DNA of 15,570 nucleotides from JBOGTC01 sp050692055. Lineage in GTDB: Bacteria; Chloroflexota; Limnocylindria; QHBO01. The position numbers and the translations under genes were made by a program. Under the pieces are notes generated by a model that worked only from the letters and a program-made list of their open reading frames with translations, did no database searches and was not told where the DNA came from. The stretch's first letter is position 1, and every line of letters begins with the position of its first letter. The DNA lies in the NCBI GenBank assembly GCA_050692055.1, contig JBOGTC010000108.1, positions 1 through 15,570 on the forward strand. Direction: 5' to 3'. Positions 5,861-14,430 of this stretch are shown here, one piece after another.

Positions 5861-8302
5861 ATGACCAACCGGACCCGTTCAGCCTACGCGGTTCGCCTGG
5901 CGGCGCTGTTCGCTGCGGCGACGCTGCTGCTTGGCGTGCTGCCGGCGCACGCTGCCACCTCGGTGGAGATCGAGGCTCGTCCCCTTCTCGGCGGCCGATA
6001 CGAGGCCGGCGGCTGGCTGGCGGTCTCGGTCACTCTGACCAATGACGGCGCGCCGACCGATGGCTATCTGGCCGTCGACCTACCCGGCGGCGGCGTCCGA
6101 AGGTTCGTGGACATGCCGGCCGGCGCGCGGAAGGCCGTCACGCTGTATGTGCGACCGGAGAACTTCGCGCGCTCGGTCAGGATCCGCTACGAGACGCCCG
6201 AGGGCGCCACCCAGACCGAGGTCGAGGCGCGCGCGCTGGAGAGGTCCTCGCGCCAGGTGGCGATCGTCGGCGACGGCGGCGGCAACATGCGACCCCAGAT
6301 CGTGGGCGCGGACGTGCTCGACCTCCCTGAGCCGCTCGCCCTCGGCCCGGCGGACGTTCCCGAGCGACCGGAGCCCCTCCAGGGGATCGCGTCGCTGGTC
6401 TGGGCCGGCGACGGCACCGCGCTGACCGAGGCGCAGCGCAGGAGCGTCGAGCGCTGGGTGGCCGCCGGAGGCCAGCTGGTCGTCATCGGCGGGCCGGACT
6501 GGCAGTCGCGGACCGCCGCGTTCGTGGACCTGCTGCCGGTGGAAGACCTCGGCGCGACCGACGAGGTGGATCTCGCTGCTCTGGCGGCGTGGGCAGGAGC
6601 CGATGACGCGCCGACATCGACCGCCACCATCGCCGGCGGTGCGCTGAGGGCAGATGCCGTCAGCCTCGTGACCAGCGAGGGCGGCGTGCCGATGCTGACG
6701 ATGGTGAACCGCGGCGCAGGGCGGGTCGTGTACGTCGGCGTCGACCTCGCGGCCGATGCGTTCCGAGCCTGGGAGGGCGGCCCATCGCTCTGGACGCGGC
6801 TGCTGCCCAGCGACGCGCTGGTCGAGCAGTTCTTCGGCCCCGGGTTCCCGATCGAGGAGGAGGCCGCCAACTCCATGAGCCAGGCGCTCAGCAACCTTCC
6901 GTCGCTCGAGGTCCCGCCGGCCGAGCTGCTGCTCGTGGTCATCGTGGGCTATATCCTGCTCATCGGTCCGGTGAGCTACCTCGTGCTGCGGCGGATGGAT
7001 CGACGCGAGCTGGCCTGGATCACGGCACCGGCGCTGGTGGTCATCTTCACCGCGTGCTCGTACGGGATCGGGGCCACGCTCAAGGGCGGCGACGTGATCC
7101 TCAACCAGATCACGCTCGTCCGCTCAGCCGCCGGAGGCACGGCCGCCTCGGTGGAGACCTATGCCGGCCTCTTCTCGCCCACTCGCGACAGCTACGACCT
7201 CACGGTCGAGGCCGATGCGCTCCTGGCCTCGATGCGGACGCCCGCGTTCGAGCAGCCGGCTCCACCGGCGTCCACGGCCGTCAGCGAGCAGGGAGACCCG
7301 ACCCACCTTCGCGGGCTGGCCGTTGGCGTCTTCGGCTTCCAGGCGGTGCGGGCCGACGCGGTGGTCGCGCACGAGCCCGACCTGCAGGTGGCGTGGCGCA
7401 TCGGCGACGACATCGTGGTGGGCACCGTCACGAACGTCGGCGACGAGGCGTTCGAGGACGTCGCGATCGTGGCATCGGGCGGCGGCGAGATGGTGGGCGA
7501 TCTGGAGCCGGGGGCGACCGACGAGTTCGAGCTGTCCCTTCGCAACTTCAACGGGTCGTCGGCCTCGGATCAGGTCTACGGGTTCGGCGGTTTTGGAGGC
7601 TTTGACGGCACGATGGATCCCGAGCAGCGACAGGTCCTGGTGCGTCGCCAGGTGATCGAGTCGCTCGTCGGCTTCGGCGGCTTCTTCGGGGGTGGCGACA
7701 TGGGCTTTGGTCTGGGAATGAATCGTGGTCCGTTCATCATCGGTTGGCGCGGGGATGAGGGACCGATGCCGATCACCGTCGACGACCAGACCGTCCAGCG
7801 CTACGCGCAGACGGTAGAGGTCGTCAGCGGCCGCCCGAGCCTGGGCCCGGGAGGGGTGCAGCTGCACGCCGCTCAGCTGGCGAGCGACATCGTCTCGACC
7901 GACGGCGACGCGAGCACCAACCAGCCCGGATTCGTCACGCTGGGCGAGGGAGAGGTCGTCTTCGCCATCAGCCTGCCGCTCGAGGCATCGGGCCTCGAGC
8001 CGAGCAGCCTGCGGATCATCGTGGGCAGCGATCCGGGCATGGTCTTCCAGGACCCCGGCTTCGGGTTCGGCGGCTTCCTGCCACAGGGCTACGTCGTCAG
8101 CATCCGCGATCTGCGGACAGGCGAATGGACGGGGCTCGGAGACCTCAGCCAGGAGAGCAGCTTCGAGATCGACGACCCCGCATCGGTGATGAGCGAGACC
8201 GGCCGCATCGAGGTGCGGGTGGTCGGCACCGAGGTGGACCCCAATTTCGGCCAGACCAGCATCTTCGTCGGGGCGGAGGTGGAGGGGGTGATCGGGCAAT
8301 GA
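5861..8302 (+). CDS. Large exported membrane protein with GATase1-like region and Gly/Phe-rich segments
   Basis: An 813-residue protein. It has a Sec signal peptide (residues 1-31, ending AHA), a beta-rich domain resembling an Ig-like fold (about 34-125), and an alpha/beta region (about 131-300) with QLVVIGGPDW and GRVVYVGVDL strands as in class I glutamine-amidotransferase-like domains. No Cys-His-Glu triad is visible, so that region is probably not an enzyme. Two transmembrane helices follow (about 355-377 and 385-407), then a large C-terminal part that is mostly beta and contains three Gly/Phe runs (574-583, 604-620, 733-739). With an even number of helices after the signal peptide, both large domains should be outside. 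It opens the plus-strand operon, with GAGGGGAG just before the ATG, and overlaps the ABC ATPase gene (ATGA). I know no precise family name. By context it is an accessory or receptor subunit of the exporter, loosely comparable to GldG-type ABC auxiliary proteins. Confidence 0.85.
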   Translation: MTNRTRSAYAVRLAALFAAATLLLGVLPAHAATSVEIEARPLLGGRYEAGGWLAVSVTLTNDGAPTDGYLAVDLPGGGVRRFVDMPAGARKAVTLYVRPENFARSVRIRYETPEGATQTEVEARALERSSRQVAIVGDGGGNMRPQIVGADVLDLPEPLALGPADVPERPEPLQGIASLVWAGDGTALTEAQRRSVERWVAAGGQLVVIGGPDWQSRTAAFVDLLPVEDLGATDEVDLAALAAWAGADDAPTSTATIAGGALRADAVSLVTSEGGVPMLTMVNRGAGRVVYVGVDLAADAFRAWEGGPSLWTRLLPSDALVEQFFGPGFPIEEEAANSMSQALSNLPSLEVPPAELLLVVIVGYILLIGPVSYLVLRRMDRRELAWITAPALVVIFTACSYGIGATLKGGDVILNQITLVRSAAGGTAASVETYAGLFSPTRDSYDLTVEADALLASMRTPAFEQPAPPASTAVSEQGDPTHLRGLAVGVFGFQAVRADAVVAHEPDLQVAWRIGDDIVVGTVTNVGDEAFEDVAIVASGGGEMVGDLEPGATDEFELSLRNFNGSSASDQVYGFGGFGGFDGTMDPEQRQVLVRRQVIESLVGFGGFFGGGDMGFGLGMNRGPFIIGWRGDEGPMPITVDDQTVQRYAQTVEVVSGRPSLGPGGVQLHAAQLASDIVSTDGDASTNQPGFVTLGEGEVVFAISLPLEASGLEPSSLRIIVGSDPGMVFQDPGFGFGGFLPQGYVVSIRDLRTGEWTGLGDLSQESSFEIDDPASVMSETGRIEVRVVGTEVDPNFGQTSIFVGAEVEGVIGQ

Positions 8303-9276
8303 CGCCGGTCGTCGAGACGCGCGGACTGGTGAAGCGCTATGACGGGCAGCTGGCGGTGGCCGGCGTCGACCTGGTGGTCGGGCCGGGCGAGATCTTCGGC
8401 CTCGTGGGGCCCAACGGCGCGGGCAAGACCACGATGATGAAGATCCTGGCCACGCTGCTGGCGCCGACAGCCGGAGAGGCGCTCGTGACGGGCATCCCGG
8501 TGACCGCCGATCCGCTCGAGGTGCGGCGCAGGATCGGGTACATGCCCGACTTCTACGGCGTTTACGACGACCTGCGGGTGTGGGAGTACCTCGACTTCTT
8601 CGCGCGCTGCTACGGCGTGCCCGCGAGCCGTCGGGTGGTCATGATCGGCGAGCTGCTTGAGATCGTGGGACTGGCCGAGAAGCGCAACGACTACGTGGAG
8701 AGCATGTCGCGCGGCATGCGGCAGCGGCTCTGCCTGGCCCACACGCTCGTCCACGACCCGGCGCTCCTGATCCTGGACGAGCCCGCCTCGGGGCTCGATC
8801 CACGCGCTCGCGTGGAGATGCGCGAGATCCTGCGCGAGCTGCGCGCCATGGGCAAGACGGTCCTGGTCAGCAGCCACATCCTTCCCGAGCTGGGCGAGAT
8901 GTGCACCGGCGTCGGGATCATCGACCATGGCCGGCTGCTGCGCGCCGGGAGCATCGACGAGATCGAGCGCTCGCTGCGCGCCACCGCGGTGCTGCGGATC
9001 GACATCCTCGGCGATGAGGCCGCCGCCGGCGCGGCGCGCGAGTGGCTCAGGAGCGATCCGCGCGTGGGCGACGTCATGACCGATGGAGAAGCTGGTGCCT
9101 CCGCCACGCGGCTGGAGGTGGCGTTCGACGGCTTGCCGGAGGCCCAGGCCGAGCTCCTGCGAACGATGGTCGAGTCCGGGCATCGCGTGGTGGGCTTCAG
9201 CCAGGCGACGAGCGACCTGGAGGAGATCTTCCTGAAGGTGACCGGGCAGCAGCCCGACGAGGAGGCGGCGGCGTGA
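8299..9276 (+). CDS. ABC-2 type transporter ATP-binding protein
   Basis: A 325-residue cytoplasmic ATPase. Walker A is GPNGAGKTT (37-45). The Q-loop region is YMPDF (Asp in place of Gln, common in ABC-2 exporters). The signature is a diverged MSRGMRQ (136-142), Walker B is LLILDEP (156-162), the D-loop is SGLD, and the H-loop is SSHIL (191-195). A C-terminal extension (about 225-325) with SDLEEIFLKVTG is typical of drug/lipid/polysaccharide ABC-2 exporters. I chose the ATG at 8299, in the ATGA overlap with the preceding stop codon, because the family sequence (MTPVVETRGLVKRY) begins there and GGAGGGGG lies about 10 nt upstream. It powers the permease encoded immediately after it. Confidence 0.97.
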   Translation: MTPVVETRGLVKRYDGQLAVAGVDLVVGPGEIFGLVGPNGAGKTTMMKILATLLAPTAGEALVTGIPVTADPLEVRRRIGYMPDFYGVYDDLRVWEYLDFFARCYGVPASRRVVMIGELLEIVGLAEKRNDYVESMSRGMRQRLCLAHTLVHDPALLILDEPASGLDPRARVEMREILRELRAMGKTVLVSSHILPELGEMCTGVGIIDHGRLLRAGSIDEIERSLRATAVLRIDILGDEAAAGAAREWLRSDPRVGDVMTDGEAGASATRLEVAFDGLPEAQAELLRTMVESGHRVVGFSQATSDLEEIFLKVTGQQPDEEAAA

Positions 9277-10436
9277 CGGCAACCACCACGAGCCCCGCAT
9301 ACGGCGGCACCAGGCGATCCGCCGTCCGTGAGTTCGGCGCGGCCGTGGCCACGATCATGGTCAAGGAGCTGAGGTCCCGCATGCGCGGCCGTCGCGCGTT
9401 CGTGATCCTGACCGTCTACCTGGGCCTGCTGGCGCTGATCACCTACGGCGTGTACGTGGTCGTTTCGGAAGCGGCGCGCATGCAGTTCGGCTTCGGCATG
9501 GGCTTCGGCGCGCCGAACGCATCCGCCGTCATCGGCCAGTGGATCTTCACTCTGCTCTCGATCTTTCAGCTCATCCTCGTGTGCTTCATCGCTCCGGGCT
9601 TCACCGCAGGACAGATCAGCCTCGAGCGCGAGAAGCAGACCCTGGATCTCCTGATCACCACGCCGCTGCGCCCGTCAGCCATCGTGATCGGCAAGCTCCT
9701 GGCGGCGCTCGCGTTCGTCTTCCTGATGATCGTGGCGGCCGTGCCCATCAGCGCCATCGTGCTCATGTACGGCGGTGCCTCGGTCGATGACATCGTTCGG
9801 CAGCAGCTGGTGCTGGTGGCGACCGCGGTGGCCCTGGGGGCGGTTGGCCTGTTCTTCTCCGCCCTGACCAAGCGCACCCAGGCGGCGACCGTGCTCACCT
9901 ACTGCACCATGTTGGCGCTGACGGTCGGCACGGTCATGGTGTACATCTTCTGGTCGGTGGTCGCCAACACGGACGTCGACAACTTCGGGGGCCGTCCCGA
10001 ACTTGCCCCCGAGCAGATCCTCTATCTGAATCCGGGCACGGCGATGCTCGACGTCATCGCCAACGTGCAGCCGGGGCTCGCAACCGGGCTCGACCAGCTG
10101 CGCAACGATCCGGCGGCCAATCTCTTCGGGGGTGGAGGCCAGGGAGTCGTATGCCAGGGCAACGTCTGCTTCGAGGCTGACCAGTTCGGTCGGCCAATCG
10201 CCGACGGCGGTGCCAATGCGCTGACGGGCTACTGGTGGCCGCGAGTCGCCCTCACCCTGGGGCTGATCGCCGCAGGGCTGACGCTGCTCGCGATGCGGCT
10301 GGTGGTCCCGGCGGGGATGCGCTTCGCCTTCCGCCGACGCAGTCCTGTCGAGCCGGCGGGACCGATGCTCGTCGGCGCTGCGTCCTCCGACGGTGGTACG
10401 GCAACGATCGAGGAGCTGCCCGAGGCCGAGCGATGA
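9273..10436 (+). CDS. ABC-2 type transporter permease
   Basis: A 387-residue integral membrane protein with about six helices (roughly 42-64, 90-112, 138-164, 175-196, 205-228 and 322-345). It includes the ABC-2 hallmark ISLEREKQTLDLLITTPLRP (115-134), the cytoplasmic coupling segment. The start is GTG 9273, in a GTGA overlap with the ATPase stop codon and 7 nt after AGGAGG. The first extracellular loop carries QFGFGMGFGAPN (71-82), a Gly/Phe run like those in the exported protein of the same operon. The large loop before the last helix (about 229-321) has a lone cysteine pair, C294 and C299 (CQGNVC), which could form a disulfide. It should form a homodimeric exporter with the ATPase. Its substrate is unknown. 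Confidence 0.95.
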   Translation: MTATTTSPAYGGTRRSAVREFGAAVATIMVKELRSRMRGRRAFVILTVYLGLLALITYGVYVVVSEAARMQFGFGMGFGAPNASAVIGQWIFTLLSIFQLILVCFIAPGFTAGQISLEREKQTLDLLITTPLRPSAIVIGKLLAALAFVFLMIVAAVPISAIVLMYGGASVDDIVRQQLVLVATAVALGAVGLFFSALTKRTQAATVLTYCTMLALTVGTVMVYIFWSVVANTDVDNFGGRPELAPEQILYLNPGTAMLDVIANVQPGLATGLDQLRNDPAANLFGGGGQGVVCQGNVCFEADQFGRPIADGGANALTGYWWPRVALTLGLIAAGLTLLAMRLVVPAGMRFAFRRRSPVEPAGPMLVGAASSDGGTATIEELPEAER

Positions 10437-12259
10437 GCGAGCGTGCTGTCTCGGAGGCGATCAGGGCTCACCTCGGCGGGGATATGCTCCGGCGTCTGGG
10501 CGCGCTGCGCCGCCGCCTCTGGGTGCGGCGCGCCGTCCATCTCGGCTTCATCGTCATCGCCGTTACCGTCCCCCTGCTGGCACTGGTGCAGCTCGCCGCG
10601 CGCACGACGCCCATCGAGGCTGCCGCCTGGATCCATGCCGGTATCGCGTCGCTCGCTGTTGTCGTCTGGCTTGCCCTGGCCTGGCGCCGCCGTCCGTCGC
10701 TCGTCGTCACCGCGCGCCGCGCCGACGAGGAGCTCGGCCTGAGGCAGCGCCTGGGCACGGCGCTCGAGCTTGCCAGCCGGGACTCCGAGGATCTGCTCGA
10801 GCGACGGCAGCTGGCCGACGCGCGCGCGCACCTCAACGGCGCGGACATGCGAGCGGCCTTCCGGCCTCGCCTCGCCCGCCGCCCGCTTGCGATCGCCGGC
10901 GTGGCGATGGCCATGCTGCTGGTACTCACGGCATGGCCGAACCCGCAGGACCAGGTCATCGCCGACCGCCGCGCGGCGCGGGAGGCTGCGGAGCGTGTCG
11001 CCGAGCGCGTCGACGAGGTGGCTGAGCAGGCTGAAGAGGAGAACGCCGAGGCGCACGACCCGCGGCGCGAGGAGCTGGCCGAGGAGCTACGACGCCTGGC
11101 GCGCGAGCTGCGCGAGCGCGGCGAAGACCGCGAGGCGACGCTGGCGCGCATCGGCTCGGTCCAGGAGCAGCTTTCGCAGATGACCGATCCCCAGGCCGCC
11201 GAACAGGACGCGACGTTGACCCAGCTCGCGCGCGCGGCGTCTCGAGCGGCGACCGGCAACGAGGAGGCGAACTCCGAGGGCGAGCCCGAGGAGGCGGCCC
11301 GCGATCTCGAGGAGCTCGGCGAGGAGATCGGATCGCTCTCCGCGGACGAGGCTGCCGCACGCGCGGCGGAGATGCGTGAGGCAGCTGCGGGAGGTGCCAC
11401 CGCGCAGCCCGACGTGGCGCGTGCGCTATCGGAGGCTGCGGATGCGCTCGAGGAGGCAGCACGATCCGGCACGGAGGACGACCGCCAGGCTGCGGAAGAG
11501 GCGCTGGATCGCGCCGCCGAGGAGTTTCGACAGTCGAGCCAGGACCGCGAGCTTCAGCGTGACGTGGCGCGGGCGCAATCCGCGCTGCAGGAGGGAGCGC
11601 GGCAGGTGGCGCGCGCAGGGCAGCCCCAGCCCGGAGCCTCCGGGCAACCGGGCGCATCGGGCGCGCCCGGCAACGGGCAGGCCGGCGGATCGGGACAACC
11701 CGCAGGCTCCGGCCAACCGGGCGGTTCGGGCCAACCGGGCGGTTCGGGCCAGCCCGGAGCCTCGGGCCAGCCCGGCTCCGGGAACCAGCCCGGCTCCGGG
11801 AACCAGCCGGGCTCCGGGAACCAGCCGGGCTCCGGGAACCAGCCCGGCTCCGGAAACCAGCCGGGCGCGGGCCAGGGTGGGCAGCAACCCGGATCCGGCG
11901 GGGGCACCCAGGTGCGTCGCATTCCGGGCGGCGGGCTGCGTTCCGGCGGCTTCGACGGGCCGAGTGAGGGCAACCGCGGCTTCGAGGTCGACCACGACCA
12001 GGGCGTCCTCTCCGACTTCGATCGCATCGGGCGGCCGGGCGACCCGGACTTCATCGCGGGCCGGGGTGGCGATGGTGGACAGGAGCGGACCGGCTCCGGC
12101 ACTGGCATCGGCTTCGACAACGACAGTGTCGTGCCGTATCGGTCCGTCTACGACCTGTTCCATGACTTCGCGCAAGCCTCGCTCGACCGGCAGCAGGTGC
12201 CGATCACGCTCAAGGACTTCGTGCGCGACTACTTCTCCCGACTTGAACCGACCGAGTGA
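10433..12259 (+). CDS. Three-helix coiled-coil membrane protein with collagen-like linker (DUF4175-like)
   Basis: A 608-residue protein. It has two N-terminal transmembrane helices (about 35-56 and 65-85), a cytoplasmic segment, a third helix (about 150-168), a long Ala/Glu/Arg-rich coiled coil (about 175-392), a low-complexity PGxSGQ/PGSGNQ linker (396-490) and a short conserved-looking C-terminal motif (YRSVYDLFHDFAQASL at 569-584, then VPITLKDFVRDYFSRL at 589-604). If the N-terminus is cytoplasmic, the coiled coil and tail are extracytoplasmic. The layout resembles DUF4175-type proteins found in MoxR/VWA loci, and the tail has the look of a docking motif. The start is ATG 10433 in an ATGA overlap with the permease; GAGG lies 7 nt upstream. 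By context it bridges the exporter and the MoxR/DUF58/VWA module. Confidence 0.85.
   Translation: MSERAVSEAIRAHLGGDMLRRLGALRRRLWVRRAVHLGFIVIAVTVPLLALVQLAARTTPIEAAAWIHAGIASLAVVVWLALAWRRRPSLVVTARRADEELGLRQRLGTALELASRDSEDLLERRQLADARAHLNGADMRAAFRPRLARRPLAIAGVAMAMLLVLTAWPNPQDQVIADRRAAREAAERVAERVDEVAEQAEEENAEAHDPRREELAEELRRLARELRERGEDREATLARIGSVQEQLSQMTDPQAAEQDATLTQLARAASRAATGNEEANSEGEPEEAARDLEELGEEIGSLSADEAAARAAEMREAAAGGATAQPDVARALSEAADALEEAARSGTEDDRQAAEEALDRAAEEFRQSSQDRELQRDVARAQSALQEGARQVARAGQPQPGASGQPGASGAPGNGQAGGSGQPAGSGQPGGSGQPGGSGQPGASGQPGSGNQPGSGNQPGSGNQPGSGNQPGSGNQPGAGQGGQQPGSGGGTQVRRIPGGGLRSGGFDGPSEGNRGFEVDHDQGVLSDFDRIGRPGDPDFIAGRGGDGGQERTGSGTGIGFDNDSVVPYRSVYDLFHDFAQASLDRQQVPITLKDFVRDYFSRLEPTE
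11630..11875 (+). repeat. 18-bp tandem repeat inside the coiled-coil gene
   Basis: About 13 degenerate units code for PGASGQ, PGGSGQ and finally PGSGNQ. Five units from 11771 to 11860 are nearly identical (cccggctccgggaaccag, differing only at c/g in position 3 and one g-to-a), and eight consecutive 18-bp units are in register from 11717 to 11860. The unit is a multiple of three, so copy changes keep the frame. One unit near 11666-11680 and the last are 15 bp. The high identity of the PGSGNQ block suggests recent expansion by slippage. Confidence 0.9.
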
Positions 12260-12266
12260 GGCACTG

Positions 12267-13292
<1,026 letters not shown>

Positions 13293-13539
13293 GCGCTGCC
13301 CATGCGCCGCGACCACTGCTCCGCACCGCCGGCAGCGGTTGACGCCGCAGGGTGCCAGATTACGCTGTGGTCGACGTTAGGCGGCTCGACTGCGCCTGGA
13401 AACTCGGTAGATCTATGTCGCCGGCGCCCAGATCGTTGCTTTCCCTCGCCTAGCTGCGCTCTGGTCGATGCTTGGCAACTTCGCACCACGGGACGCTCGC
13501 CATGAGCATCGCTGAGCTCCCACTGATCGCCCCGGACGG
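13293..13539 (+). other. 247-bp spacer between moxR and the DUF58 gene
   Basis: This is the only large gap in the operon. It is less GC-rich than the genes and shows no convincing coding pattern. It holds a candidate internal promoter (13339-13366), a pair of loosely similar segments (CTGTGGTCGACGTTAGGC at 13365-13382 and CTCTGGTCGATGCTTGGC at 13459-13476, 14 of 18 identical), and a 13-codon ORF ending in the DUF58 start codon. Confidence 0.6.
13339..13366 (+). promoter_or_regulatory. Candidate internal promoter before DUF58
   Basis: TTGACG (13339-13344, five of six match to TTGACA) is followed after 16 nt by TACGCT (13361-13366), which fits the TAnnnT pattern accepted in GC-rich bacteria. 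It could give separate expression of the DUF58 and VWA genes. The -10 is weak, so the call is tentative. Confidence 0.35.
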
Positions 13540-13543
13540 ATGA
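13502..13543 (+). CDS. Possible 13-residue leader ORF coupled to DUF58
   Basis: ATG at 13502 opens a 13-codon frame (MSIAELPLIAPDG) whose TGA overlaps the DUF58 ATG as ATGA, the junction style used throughout this operon. The DUF58 ATG itself has only GGACGG directly abutting it, so re-initiation after a leader would explain its translation. The ORF is too short to score by composition and its own ribosome binding site (GGGACG) is poor. Confidence 0.22.
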   Translation: MSIAELPLIAPDG

Positions 13544-14430
13544 CCGTCGAGCAGCGACCGCGGCTCTTCGACGAGGCCTTCCTGCGCCGCCTCGAGCAGC
13601 TCGAGCTCGCCTCGCGACGCCTGACGGCGGGTCGCATGAAGGGCGAGCGGCGCAGCGTGCGACGCGGGCAGAGCGTGGAGTTCGCGGACTACCGCAACTA
13701 CAGTCACGGCGACGATCTGCGCCAGCTGGACTGGAACGTCTATGCCCGCCTGGAACGGCTCTTTGTCAAGCTGTTCGTGGAGGAGGAGGACGTCACCGTC
13801 CACGTGCTCGTCGACGCCTCGCGCTCAATGGCCTTCGGCGACCCCGACAAGCTCGACTTCGCCCGGCGTGCCGCGGGGGCGCTCGGCTACCTGGGCCTGG
13901 CCAGTCTCGACCGCGTCAGCGTCGCCTTCCTGGGCGACGGACGTGCGACCGGCCTCAGACCGATGCGCGGCAAGCGACGCGCCATGGAGCTGTTCGAGTT
14001 CCTGTCCGAGCCGCGCGAGGAGCGGCATACCGGCCTCGCGGCCGCCGCCCGCGAGTACGCCGCCCGCATGCGCGGGACGGGGCCGCTCCTGCTCCTCAGC
14101 GACCTCATGGACCCGGGTTATCTCGACGCGCTGCGTGACCTGGCCGGCACGCGCTGCCAGCTCAGTGTTCTGCACGTCCTCTCACCTGAGGAGCTCGATC
14201 CGGACATTCCGTCGGACGCGCGCCTCGTCGACAACGAAACGGGGCAAGGGATAGAGGTCAGCGGCGACGACGACCTCGTCGAGCGCTATCGCGTTCGCCT
14301 GTCCGAGTGGCAGGCCGAGATCGCGAGCTTCGTCGGCCGGCGCGGCGGCGCCTACGTCGCGGTGCCGACCGACCTCGACCTCACTGACCTCCTCTTCGAC
14401 ACCCTTCGGCGGCGAGCGGTCGTGTCGTGA
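13540..14430 (+). CDS. DUF58 family protein with VWA-like fold
   Basis: A 296-residue cytoplasmic protein. It has the DUF58 core motif ADYRNYSHGDDLRQLDWNVY (49-68) followed by LERLFVKLFVEEED. A VWA-like domain has an intact MIDAS motif DASRS (92-96) and a later acidic site LLLLSDLMDP (183-192). Family proteins accompany MoxR ATPases and membrane VWA proteins and are thought to link the ATPase to its target. I chose ATG 13540 because the family N-terminus (LFDEAFLRRLE) starts shortly after it. It ends in a GTGA overlap with the BatA-like gene. Unlike larger DUF58 members, it has no transmembrane helix. Confidence 0.95.
   Translation: MTVEQRPRLFDEAFLRRLEQLELASRRLTAGRMKGERRSVRRGQSVEFADYRNYSHGDDLRQLDWNVYARLERLFVKLFVEEEDVTVHVLVDASRSMAFGDPDKLDFARRAAGALGYLGLASLDRVSVAFLGDGRATGLRPMRGKRRAMELFEFLSEPREERHTGLAAAAREYAARMRGTGPLLLLSDLMDPGYLDALRDLAGTRCQLSVLHVLSPEELDPDIPSDARLVDNETGQGIEVSGDDDLVERYRVRLSEWQAEIASFVGRRGGAYVAVPTDLDLTDLLFDTLRRRAVVS

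Noticed and set aside
7124..8299. A 391-codon minus-strand frame opposite the large exported protein gene.
   Set aside because: Its composition (His/Asp/Arg/Ala rich) is typical of the antisense of a GC-rich gene. No family motif is visible, while the plus strand has a signal peptide, helices and coupled ends.
11554..12120. Long minus-strand frame rich in PEPGWF repeats opposite the collagen-like linker.
   Set aside because: It is the complement of the 18-bp tandem repeat. A repeat unit divisible by three with high GC keeps all frames open. There is no start signal or domain, and the plus-strand gene is well supported.
13302..13505. A 67-codon plus-strand frame in the moxR-DUF58 gap.
   Set aside because: It has no Shine-Dalgarno, an odd Cys/Ser/Pro-rich composition and no recognisable motif. 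It does not reach DUF58 in a coupled way.
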